Of a stretch of 31,954 nt of DNA, positions 17,124 to 24,278 are shown in pieces. This DNA comes from JAVBOF01 sp031550915 (GTDB lineage: Bacteria > Bacillota > Clostridia > Christensenellales > MGBC116941), in assembly GCA_031550915.1 (NCBI GenBank), contig JAVBOF010000133.1, positions 1 to 31,954 on the forward strand, in the 5' to 3' direction. Under the pieces are notes generated by a model that saw only the letters and a program-made list of their open reading frames with translations, was not told where the DNA came from and searched no databases. The translations under genes and the position numbers were made by a program. Positions within the stretch are counted from its first letter, which is position 1. Each line of letters opens with the position of its first letter.

Positions 17124-17546
17124 ATGAACAAAGCTATTTTAGTTGGAAACTTAACGCGCGATCCCGAGCTTAAGACAACTCCCAGCGGAGTATCTGTCTG
17201 CACCTTTACAATTGCCGTCAATAGACGTTTTACAAGCGCGGATGGCGAAAGGCATGCCGACTTCATCCCCATCGTCGTTTGGCGCGTGCAAGCGGAGAAT
17301 TGCGGGAAGTACTTAAAAAAAGGCAGTAAGGTGGCCGTTTGCGGCATGATACAGACCCGTTCTTATGAAGCGAACGACGGCGGCAAACGCTATGTGACCG
17401 AAATTGTTGCGGATGAAGTCCAGTTTTTGGACAATGCAGGTTCTTCTGGCGGCAACAAATTTGGGGAACCCCCTCCGCAGCTGCCTTCCAATGAGGATAG
17501 TTTTTCCGAGTTCACATCCATCGAGGATGACGATCTTCCATTCTAA
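17124..17546 (+). CDS. ssb: Single-stranded DNA-binding protein
   Basis: Essential ssDNA-binding protein for replication, repair and recombination, acting as a tetramer. The OB fold spans residues 1 to about 105 (MNKAILVGNLTRDPELK, FTIAVNRRF, GSKVAVCGMIQTRSY), followed by a short Gly/Pro/Ser-rich linker and the acidic DDDLPF tip that recruits partner proteins. Length 140, on the short side because the linker is short. It lies between rpsF and rpsR. Confidence 0.97.
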   Translation: MNKAILVGNLTRDPELKTTPSGVSVCTFTIAVNRRFTSADGERHADFIPIVVWRVQAENCGKYLKKGSKVAVCGMIQTRSYEANDGGKRYVTEIVADEVQFLDNAGSSGGNKFGEPPPQLPSNEDSFSEFTSIEDDDLPF

Positions 17547-17564
17547 CAAGGAGGAATATAAGCA

Positions 17565-17810
17565 ATGAATGATGATAAAGCCAGAAAACCGCGCGGAAGA
17601 AGAACGCGCAAAAAGGTTTGTGCATTTTGCATGGATAAAACCAAGCAATTGGATTATAAAGATGTTATGAAATTGCGCAGGGCTCTTACGGAGCGCGGCA
17701 AGATCCAGCCACGGCGTATGTCCGGCACATGCGCAAAACATCAGCGCCAGCTGGCAATGGCTGTTAAGCGCGCAAGGGTCATGGCACTTCTGCCATATAC
17801 TACAGATTAA
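17565..17810 (+). CDS. rpsR: 30S ribosomal protein S18
   Basis: Partner of S6 in the small-subunit platform. Length 81 residues; basic N-terminus, VCAFCMDKTKQLDYKDV and GKIQPRRMSGTCAKHQRQLAMAVKRARVMALLPYT are diagnostic. Cysteines CxxC and one in SGTCAKH are kept, as in zinc-binding-type S18. AAGGAGG precedes the ATG. Last gene of the operon, directly followed by a strong terminator. Confidence 0.97.
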   Translation: MNDDKARKPRGRRTRKKVCAFCMDKTKQLDYKDVMKLRRALTERGKIQPRRMSGTCAKHQRQLAMAVKRARVMALLPYTTD

Positions 17811-17858
17811 TAATAAAGAAACCCCCGCTATGGATGCAGCGGGGGTTTCTTTATTATT
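17809..17858 (+). terminator. Strong bidirectional terminator between rpsR and pyrG
   Basis: An 18-bp perfect stem (17812-17829 with 17838-17855), 8-base loop, extended by a few A-T pairs on each side, with T-rich tails on both strands. It ends rpsF-ssb-rpsR and, in the other direction, pyrG. Confidence 0.93.
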
Positions 17859-17861
17859 GCC

Positions 17862-19481
17862 TTATTTATTTTCCATACTCAGCATTGTTTTTATAAAGCT
17901 ATCGAATAGCGGATGCGGCCTGTTTGGCCTGGATTTGAACTCCGGATGAAATATCGTTCCGATAAACCATGGATGCTTTGGCAGCTCTATTGCCTCTACA
18001 AGCCCGTCATTTGCGTTTACTGCCGCGACCTTCATTCCGGCTTCTTCAAGCGTATCTTTATATTTATTGTTTACTTCAAACCTGTGCCTATGCCTTTCGG
18101 AAACCTTTGTCGTCCCATAGGCCTTTTGCACCTTCGTTCCCTTGGTCAGCTTGCTTTCATATTTACCGATACGCATATTGCTGGATATCTCTTCGATCTT
18201 CTTTTGCTCCTCCATAATATCTATGATCGGGTGCTGAGTTTCCGGCATACATTCAGTCGTATGCGCGTCAGCAAGGCCCATAACGTTTCTCGCAAATTCA
18301 ATGATAGCCAGCTGCATACCTATCCCAACCCCAAAGAATGGTATATTCTTTTCCCGGGCATATTGTATTGCATGTAATTTGCCGTCTGTTCCCCTGTCTC
18401 CAAAACCACCCGGCACTACTATACCGTTGCAGTCTCCCAAGGCATTCTCGAGATCCGCCTCATTTGCGTTGTCCAGTTCCGGTGAAGCGATCCATTTGAC
18501 ATCTATATCTGCGTAATTATGGATACCGGCATGTACAAGCGCTTCCACCATGCTGAGATATGCATCCCGCAGCTCTATATATTTCCCAACCAAAGCTATC
18601 TTCAGCTTTTTTGTGGGGTTCTTGTGCATTTCTACTATCTGCTTCCATTCATCAAGCTTCGCGTCTCCGCACCGTATGCCCAGCTTTTGTACAACCAACG
18701 TATCCAGCCCTTCTTCATGCAAAAGCAGAGGTACTTCATACAGGCTTTCACAGTCACGGTTTTGTACTACGCAGTCTCCGTTGATATTGCAAAACAATCC
18801 GATTTTGTCCTTTATTTCGCGCGATATCTCATACTCGCATCTGCATACTATGATATCCGGCTGTATACCTATGGAACGGAGTTCCTTAACGCTGTGTTGT
18901 GTTGGTTTTGTCTTAAGCTCTTTGGCCTTGCCCAAGAACGGCACAAGTGTGACATGCACATAAAGGCAGTTCTCATAGCCGACGTCACGACGCATTTGAC
19001 GGATCGCCTCAAGGTAAGGCAGGGATTCGATATCACCTACCGTGCCGCCTATTTCCGTTATAACTACGTCTGGCGGATTATCAACGCGGGTAAGCCTGAT
19101 TATCCTGTTTTTTATCTCATTAGTAATATGGGGTATTACCTGTACCGTACCGCCCAGATAATCCCCACGTCGTTCTTTTTCTATTACAGACCAGTATATT
19201 TTACCGGTCGTCAAATCACTGTTGATATTGCTGTTTTCGTCTATAAACCTCTCGTAGTGCCCGATATCAAGATCAGCCTCGCCGCCGTCGTCAGTTACAA
19301 ACACTTCTCCATGCTGATACGGGCTCATCATCCCCGGATCAACATTGATATATGGATCAAATTTCTGCATAAAAACCTTTACGCCCCTCGATTTCAGCAA
19401 CCTTCCCATCGAAGCCGCGGTTATTCCCTTGCCCAGGGAGGAAACAACCCCGCCAGTTACAAAAATATACTTTGCCGCCAT
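17862..19481 (-). CDS. pyrG: CTP synthase with glutaminase catalytic Cys replaced by Gly
   Basis: Converts UTP to CTP with ATP and an amino nitrogen. The N-terminal synthase domain (about 1-270) looks intact: TGGVVSSLGKG, KFDPYINVDPG, MSPYQHGEVFVTDDGGEADLD, GHYERF, EIGGTVGDIES. The C-terminal class I glutamine amidotransferase domain keeps VPGGFGDRG and FHPEF (His and Glu of the triad), but the nucleophile loop usually written GICLGMQ reads GVGIGMQ, with Gly386 (codon GGG, 18324-18326) where Cys should be. The usual GGTMRLG loop reads SSNMRIG. Length 539 is normal, with no frameshift. The enzyme is predicted to use free ammonia. It has its own promoter, downstream of the Cas3-like gene. Confidence 0.95.
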   Translation of the reverse strand: MAAKYIFVTGGVVSSLGKGITAASMGRLLKSRGVKVFMQKFDPYINVDPGMMSPYQHGEVFVTDDGGEADLDIGHYERFIDENSNINSDLTTGKIYWSVIEKERRGDYLGGTVQVIPHITNEIKNRIIRLTRVDNPPDVVITEIGGTVGDIESLPYLEAIRQMRRDVGYENCLYVHVTLVPFLGKAKELKTKPTQHSVKELRSIGIQPDIIVCRCEYEISREIKDKIGLFCNINGDCVVQNRDCESLYEVPLLLHEEGLDTLVVQKLGIRCGDAKLDEWKQIVEMHKNPTKKLKIALVGKYIELRDAYLSMVEALVHAGIHNYADIDVKWIASPELDNANEADLENALGDCNGIVVPGGFGDRGTDGKLHAIQYAREKNIPFFGVGIGMQLAIIEFARNVMGLADAHTTECMPETQHPIIDIMEEQKKIEEISSNMRIGKYESKLTKGTKVQKAYGTTKVSERHRHRFEVNNKYKDTLEEAGMKVAAVNANDGLVEAIELPKHPWFIGTIFHPEFKSRPNRPHPLFDSFIKTMLSMENK

Positions 19482-19517
19482 AACACCACACCTTCCAGAT
19501 CAATTAATAACCTAAAT

Positions 19518-19547
19518 ATTCTACTATTCACATAGTTATGCTGTCAA
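19518..19547 (-). promoter_or_regulatory. Promoter of pyrG
   Basis: Minus strand: perfect TTGACA (19542-19547), 18-bp spacer, TAGAAT (19518-19523), about 40 bp before the ATG. The short leader has no terminator hairpin, so the CTP-sensing attenuation known for Bacillus pyrG is not evident. GGAAGGTG serves as RBS. Confidence 0.65.
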
Positions 19548-19595
19548 TGTCCCCTACCGGTAAAAACTTGGGTACAATATCGCCGCTGCGCATAT

Positions 19596-21866
19596 TTATC
19601 CAATTTGGACAGAAGATGTTATCGGTATGGCAAGTCCAAGCTGCTCATCATACATCCCCTTGTCCCTCAGGAAAAACCAAGGCTCTCCGCCGGCTTTTGA
19701 CGGCAGTTTTTCTATAGCTACTCGCATATCGTCCGAGGATGTCGGTTCATAAATACACACATAATGATCCTTTGCCGCAGATATCCACTTATCATCTACG
19801 CCCCTTTTTTGAGCGGATTCAAGCATTATCTGATATGCATCCTCATCAAAAGGAACAAGTAAATTTATAACATTTCGTTTCAGCATATGGAAGAGGGCTT
19901 GTACCTCTAGAAAATCATAATTCTCAATATAAGTCAAAAGTTTTATCCCATATCCTTTATGATCCTCTTTTGGGTATTGTATTTTGAAATATTTATCCAT
20001 TAGCTCTTTATCATCCAGGCTGGGAACAAACTTTCTGGTCTTTATGATGGCCTGCAAGAACGAATCGCTGCATTCCTTGAATGCCATATCCGGGGTATCT
20101 TCCCGCTCATTGAAAAACAGAGTGAATTCGCTTGATTTCAACTTGCCTTCCCTATTGCAGAGAGCGAGCGATGTAGCTATGGTTTCGGGTGGCGCCCAAG
20201 CGCAAAACACCCGCGAAAAGCTCAGCCGTATCTCATCTACAAGGGACATATCTGATATACAAAGCGTGCGGCGATGGACATCCGCCAGGCTTTCCAAAAT
20301 TCCATGCATTATATACTTCCTGTGGGCCGCGCACATGTCAGATGTTATGAAAAATGGCTCCTCACCACAAGAGACCAGCAAATTATACATAGAAACAGCC
20401 TGCCGCTTTGTATTCATCATGCACAGTGATTTCCAGCTCATTCCCATATCTTCGGCAATGGCTTCGTTCTTTGTTCCCGGCGGCTTGTCAAATCTTATCG
20501 GTGGCCACTTGATATTAGATACAGTATTATCTTTCCCTTCCTCTAAGGTTTCTAAGCTTAATTCCCCATACGAAAACCCTGCGCATGTCACGGACAGTTT
20601 ATCATGCAGGTGAGCAAACGGCCAGTCCACAGAAGACGACATCACGACGGTACTGTTGAACCTCGTACATAACCTGTTTAGCGTACCCAAAACGGGTATC
20701 GCCATATTGGATTGTATATTGGGCAAATCATTGAATATTATTATGCTGTCCGCTAAATTGTGCAGCTTGCGGCAATCACCCGGAGAAGCCGAAAACAGCG
20801 CGCCCATAAAGCTGACTGAATTTGTAAGGACAATGGGATTGTTCCAGTTATTGGAGCAGTAGTCACCCCTTGCCTCAAACTCTCCCGCTGCAGCATAGGA
20901 ATTATCGTATTGCAATATCGAAGAATGACCTGTTTGAGTTCCAAACAACCGTTCTAAAAGCGCGTTTGACGTATCCTGCACCCGCGGATACGGCTCAACG
21001 ATTATTATCCTGCTGCATCCGGCAACAGAGGCATGTTCCAAGGCAAAATGCAGTAGCAGCGGTAAACGCAAACTGTTAGGCAAAAGCTTTAGCGAATATA
21101 GGCCTTTCTTTACTTTGGCAAGCTCCGCCAGGCGCTTCATATTTCTCTTATTATATTCGGATGCCGCATCTCCGCGCCGCTCCTTCATTATCAGGTCGAT
21201 ATTTGTCAAAAACCTGTATTGCGCCAACTCTACCGGCAAAACCGGCGGATCCTCCGTAAATATCCTTTTGCCATACTTATCCCTGCTGAAATGCGATGAC
21301 GTTACATATATATCCGCGTCGGTCAAAACCGATAGCAGCATGCGCATATCCAGCATGTTATTCACGGGCGATGTATCCACGGCAAACGGTTTCATTCTCT
21401 CGGGTATACCAGTCAAATCAATATACCTATACAGATCACGTTTAATAGCCGTATATTCACCGGAAAGAAGCATCTTCTCCGGATAAGCCGAACCCATGTA
21501 CAGATCTCGGATTGCATTTTTACTGAAGTCAAAAAGGCCTTTTAACTGGCTTTTTATGACCGCCGCATATGCGAAAGCATCCTGCCCGTAATGCTCCATT
21601 AGAAGCTTGGCCCCTGCGCTCCAATGGTCTATTGCCGTATTATCGTCTCCGGCGCTCTGGAAAAAAACGCCAAACTTTCCCGCGTCATGAAAAAGCCCCA
21701 TAGCAAAGCATTCATCGGCGACGCCAAGCTTCCCTCCGAGCTTTTTTGCTCTTGCAGCCACCAGCAGGCAGTGTTCAGCAAGATCCTCTTTATTGCCGCT
21801 TATCTTTTCAGCAATATTTGAATAGAAGTTTTGTTTTATGCCGCCCTCGGCAAAAGTGTTCTCCAT
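19596..21866 (-). CDS. Standalone Cas3-like HD/helicase protein with all ATPase motifs replaced
   Basis: Full-length similarity by eye to Cas3 of type I CRISPR systems (closest to I-C form), 756 residues, uninterrupted. HD part: EHC (His32), GLFHDAGK (His60, Asp61, Lys64), DHWSAGAKLL (His81) and LTDAD (Asp183) are kept, but the usual HHG segment reads SQLKG near 106-110. Helicase part: the P-loop position reads SLKLLPNSLRL (about 258-268, no GxGKT), DEAD position IIIFNDLPNI (about 375-384), TAT position SSS (410-412), and the final GRCNREG region reads LALCNREG (567-574, GR lost). Strands around them are well kept: RIIIVEPYPRV, CRKLHNLADS, MMNTKRQAVSMYNLL, SDMCAAHRKYIM. No signal peptide. RBS GAGG 7 bases ahead of the ATG. 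It lies 43 bp after aroQ. Predicted to be ATPase-dead and probably repurposed. Confidence 0.85.
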   Translation of the reverse strand: MENTFAEGGIKQNFYSNIAEKISGNKEDLAEHCLLVAARAKKLGGKLGVADECFAMGLFHDAGKFGVFFQSAGDDNTAIDHWSAGAKLLMEHYGQDAFAYAAVIKSQLKGLFDFSKNAIRDLYMGSAYPEKMLLSGEYTAIKRDLYRYIDLTGIPERMKPFAVDTSPVNNMLDMRMLLSVLTDADIYVTSSHFSRDKYGKRIFTEDPPVLPVELAQYRFLTNIDLIMKERRGDAASEYNKRNMKRLAELAKVKKGLYSLKLLPNSLRLPLLLHFALEHASVAGCSRIIIVEPYPRVQDTSNALLERLFGTQTGHSSILQYDNSYAAAGEFEARGDYCSNNWNNPIVLTNSVSFMGALFSASPGDCRKLHNLADSIIIFNDLPNIQSNMAIPVLGTLNRLCTRFNSTVVMSSSVDWPFAHLHDKLSVTCAGFSYGELSLETLEEGKDNTVSNIKWPPIRFDKPPGTKNEAIAEDMGMSWKSLCMMNTKRQAVSMYNLLVSCGEEPFFITSDMCAAHRKYIMHGILESLADVHRRTLCISDMSLVDEIRLSFSRVFCAWAPPETIATSLALCNREGKLKSSEFTLFFNEREDTPDMAFKECSDSFLQAIIKTRKFVPSLDDKELMDKYFKIQYPKEDHKGYGIKLLTYIENYDFLEVQALFHMLKRNVINLLVPFDEDAYQIMLESAQKRGVDDKWISAAKDHYVCIYEPTSSDDMRVAIEKLPSKAGGEPWFFLRDKGMYDEQLGLAIPITSSVQIG

Positions 21867-21909
21867 GTATATACCTCAAACAATCCATTTGATCCGGCAC
21901 TTATCGCCA

Positions 21910-22338
21910 TTATTGTTTATCGGAAAAATACTCCAGCGCCATAAGGTAGCTCTTTTCTCCAAATCCGCTTATCTGCCCTTTACAAACAGGCGCGAGCACC
22001 GAGCAGTGCCTGAATTCCTCTCTAGCATAAATGTTGGAAATATGCACTTCTATGGCAGGGATAGAACAATCAGCTATCGCGTCGCGTATAGCGTAGCAAT
22101 AATGCGAATAGGCTCCGGCGTTTATTATTATGCCATCCGCATGATTACCCGCGCTCTGTATGCAATCGATCAACTCACCTTCGATATTGGACTGAAAGAA
22201 TTCAGTCTGTATGTCCAAGCCTTCTGCTTTGCGTTTAACCATACTTTCTATGCCGGCAAGAGTCTCTTTGCCATATATATCCGGATCGCGCTTACCGAGC
22301 AGGTTTAGGTTCGGCCCGTTTATTATCATTATTTTCAT
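21910..22338 (-). CDS. aroQ: Type II 3-dehydroquinate dehydratase
   Basis: Third step of the shikimate pathway: 3-dehydroquinate to 3-dehydroshikimate, by a dodecameric cytoplasmic enzyme. GPNLNLLGKRDPDIYG carries Arg17 and the base Tyr22; INAGAYSHYCYAIRDAI is the substrate loop; IEVHISNIYAREEFR holds Glu97 and His99. Length 142 is standard. The frame extends upstream to 22425, but ATG 22338 is used because the protein then starts as the family does; it begins 4 bases after the aroE stop, suggesting translational coupling. Confidence 0.95.
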   Translation of the reverse strand: MKIMIINGPNLNLLGKRDPDIYGKETLAGIESMVKRKAEGLDIQTEFFQSNIEGELIDCIQSAGNHADGIIINAGAYSHYCYAIRDAIADCSIPAIEVHISNIYAREEFRHCSVLAPVCKGQISGFGEKSYLMALEYFSDKQ

Positions 22339-22342
22339 AAGT

Positions 22343-23227
22343 CTACTGCCTGCATCTTCTTTGTAATTCCTCCACAACAACTTTGCGCACGTGGCGCAAT
22401 ACAGGATCGTCAGCTTTTTTTTCAAAAAAGAAATCAGTCGATACCGCGCTCGAACCGATAAGGAAATCGAGCCCGTTTATGGTATTCAGTCCTGCTTTTT
22501 CAGCATGTTTTATCAAGTTGGTTTTTATCGGCATGTAGATCGTATCCAAAACCACCGCATGCTTTGGTAAAGCATTTATGAACGAGAAATCCCAGAAATC
22601 ACCGGGGAAGCCCTGCATCCCAAGCGGAGTGGCGTTGATAAGGATATCACAAGTTTCGGCAGCGGCCACAATGTCCTTTACGTCCATACCTGCCGTTTCG
22701 ATATGCCTTCCAAATGCACCCTGCGCAAAACGAGCCACTTCCATCGCATTGCCTATATTGCGGTTCAATATCTTTATCCTGCCGGCGCCAAGGGTAATCA
22801 GCGCCTGCAAGATGGGCTTGACTACTCCTCCGGCGCCGAGTATAACAATTTCTTTGCCCTCTGAAGCAATATCGTTTTTTTCTACCGTATAAATCAATCC
22901 GTTGACATCTGTGGATTTGGCGCAGAACAAATTCGCTTCCCGTTTAAGCGCGTTTACACCCATGCCCTTTGCCGATGTGGAGGTATCGCCGATATATCGC
23001 AAAACCTCATGCTTCAGCGGCATAGTTATTCCGCATCCGAAGATATCGAATAGCTTCATATGATCCAAAAAGGCTTTCAATTCCGCCTTGTTCACCCGAT
23101 GCTGCAGATAGACAGCATCGATATCCATTTTGGAAAAAAAGGAATTATATAAAAGAGGGGATAGCGTATGTTCGATCGGATCGCCGATTACGGTCAATAT
23201 CTTCGTTTTGCCACTGATATTTAACAT
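22343..23227 (-). CDS. aroE: Shikimate dehydrogenase
   Basis: NADPH-dependent reduction of 3-dehydroshikimate to shikimate. The N-terminal substrate domain has GDPIEHTLSP (residues 15-24, the usual first Ser is Thr21 here), GITMPLK with catalytic Lys72, and STDVNG with Asp107; the nucleotide domain has GAGGVVKP (131-138) and a basic LNRN motif that favours NADPH; GLDFLIGSSAVSTDFFF is the C-terminal contact region. Length 294. ATG 23227 is chosen because GGAGG lies 5 bases ahead; the longer frame to 23389 runs into the divergent gene. First gene of aroE-aroQ-(Cas3-like). Confidence 0.92.
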   Translation of the reverse strand: MLNISGKTKILTVIGDPIEHTLSPLLYNSFFSKMDIDAVYLQHRVNKAELKAFLDHMKLFDIFGCGITMPLKHEVLRYIGDTSTSAKGMGVNALKREANLFCAKSTDVNGLIYTVEKNDIASEGKEIVILGAGGVVKPILQALITLGAGRIKILNRNIGNAMEVARFAQGAFGRHIETAGMDVKDIVAAAETCDILINATPLGMQGFPGDFWDFSFINALPKHAVVLDTIYMPIKTNLIKHAEKAGLNTINGLDFLIGSSAVSTDFFFEKKADDPVLRHVRKVVVEELQRRCRQ

Positions 23228-23367
23228 TGCCGCCTCCATAAACCATATCTTCGCAGATATTTTAACACAAAACCCCATTTTTGGCGCGTTTGAATAAATC
23301 TTTTTTATAGGCTTATGCCTGTAATCATAGCGAAAGACAGCGAATATAAATTCCCCGAGGAGGTTAT

Positions 23368-24207
23368 ATGAAAAAACTGTCGTTTCCAAGGCTGGACACC
23401 GTATTGTTAATAATCATTATGGTCTTTTTACCAGCTAATATTTTATATGAGTATCATTCATCCGGTTTTGCGACCAATAGTCTTGAGCTTTCCGATATGG
23501 ATGCTATATCGATGAGAAGGAGTATGGATTGCGAGTTTTCCCGCGGCGTACCCTGGTATATCATTTATGCAATGGCGCAGTGCAGCGAAGATGGTTTATA
23601 TTCTGATGATCTCGAAGACAAGGTTTTGGCAGCCTGGCAAAAATCCGGTATAGACAAAGAAACCCGCAGGTTGGATAATGATACAATCGGGAACTTTCTG
23701 AAAACTGGTTTTTCGGATGATGCACAAGATGCCTTAAGGCTAATTGAAAGACTTAAAAAGATAGACTATATCTACCGGACCGGCGTGTATCCGCTTATGG
23801 ATAAAAGTAAAAATGCCGCGGATAATTTCGGTGCAGAGCGTTCTTACGGAGGAAAGCGTCTGCATCATGGCTCCGATTTAATGTGTCCGGAGGGTATCCC
23901 GGTTTTAGCCTCGATAGAAGGAAGGGTATCCCATATCGGCTGGAACGAGCTTGGCGGCTGGCGTGTGGGAATACGCAACGGAGATACGTATTATTATTAC
24001 GCACACTTAAAAGCGTATGCCAAGAGGTTAAAAAAGGGTAAAGCCGTAGAGCGGGGCGAAGTATTGGGCTTGGCCGGAGATACGGGTTACGGGCCGGAAG
24101 GCACTTCCGGTAAGTTTGCGCCGCATCTGCATTTTGGCATCTATCATTACAATATCCCGATAGACCCTTATCCATTTTTGAGGATGTGGCAGACAAACAC
24201 CAATTAA
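23368..24207 (+). CDS. Membrane-anchored M23 (LytM-type) peptidase
   Basis: Zinc endopeptidase family that cuts peptidoglycan cross-bridges. One N-terminal membrane segment (about 11-27) anchors the protein outside the cell. Residues 35-150 form a charged, probably helical region of unknown fold. The M23 domain (about 155-270) has HHGSD (His166, Asp170), YAHL (His213) and HLHFG (His253, His255), so the zinc site and catalytic His are complete and it should be active. GDTGYGPEGTSGKFAPHLHF is the typical loop. GAGGAGG 4-5 bases ahead of the ATG. Divergent from aroE. The aminotransferase gene follows after about 70 bp. Confidence 0.9.
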   Translation: MKKLSFPRLDTVLLIIIMVFLPANILYEYHSSGFATNSLELSDMDAISMRRSMDCEFSRGVPWYIIYAMAQCSEDGLYSDDLEDKVLAAWQKSGIDKETRRLDNDTIGNFLKTGFSDDAQDALRLIERLKKIDYIYRTGVYPLMDKSKNAADNFGAERSYGGKRLHHGSDLMCPEGIPVLASIEGRVSHIGWNELGGWRVGIRNGDTYYYYAHLKAYAKRLKKGKAVERGEVLGLAGDTGYGPEGTSGKFAPHLHFGIYHYNIPIDPYPFLRMWQTNTN

Positions 24208-24278
24208 AGAACGTTTGCGTTTCATCAAAAGACGATAGCCGTGCCTGCATAGGGACGGCAGGTAAATACGGAGGAATA

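Noticed and set aside
18519..19535. A 338-codon open frame antisense to pyrG
   Set aside because: No RBS, and the translated composition is that of a shadow frame; pyrG on the other strand is conserved throughout.
19596..21866. Active CRISPR-Cas locus
   Set aside because: No repeat-spacer array, no other cas gene in the flanking 10 kb, and the ATPase residues of the Cas3-like protein are missing.
19596..21866. Cas3-like gene as a decayed pseudogene
   Set aside because: No stop or frameshift in 756 codons, a good RBS, and landmark non-catalytic segments are kept; decay would not target only the motifs. Selection tests are still needed.
22339..22425. Longer aroQ start at 22425
   Set aside because: The extra 29 residues lie inside aroE and are not like the family; ATG 22338 starts exactly at the conserved first strand.
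23228..23389. Longer aroE start at 23389
   Set aside because: It would overlap the divergent M23 gene, and GGAGG lies just before ATG 23227.
24244..24262. CCTGC/GCAGG hairpin between the M23 and aminotransferase genes as a terminator
   Set aside because: Only 5 bp and no following T-run; the genes are probably co-transcribed.
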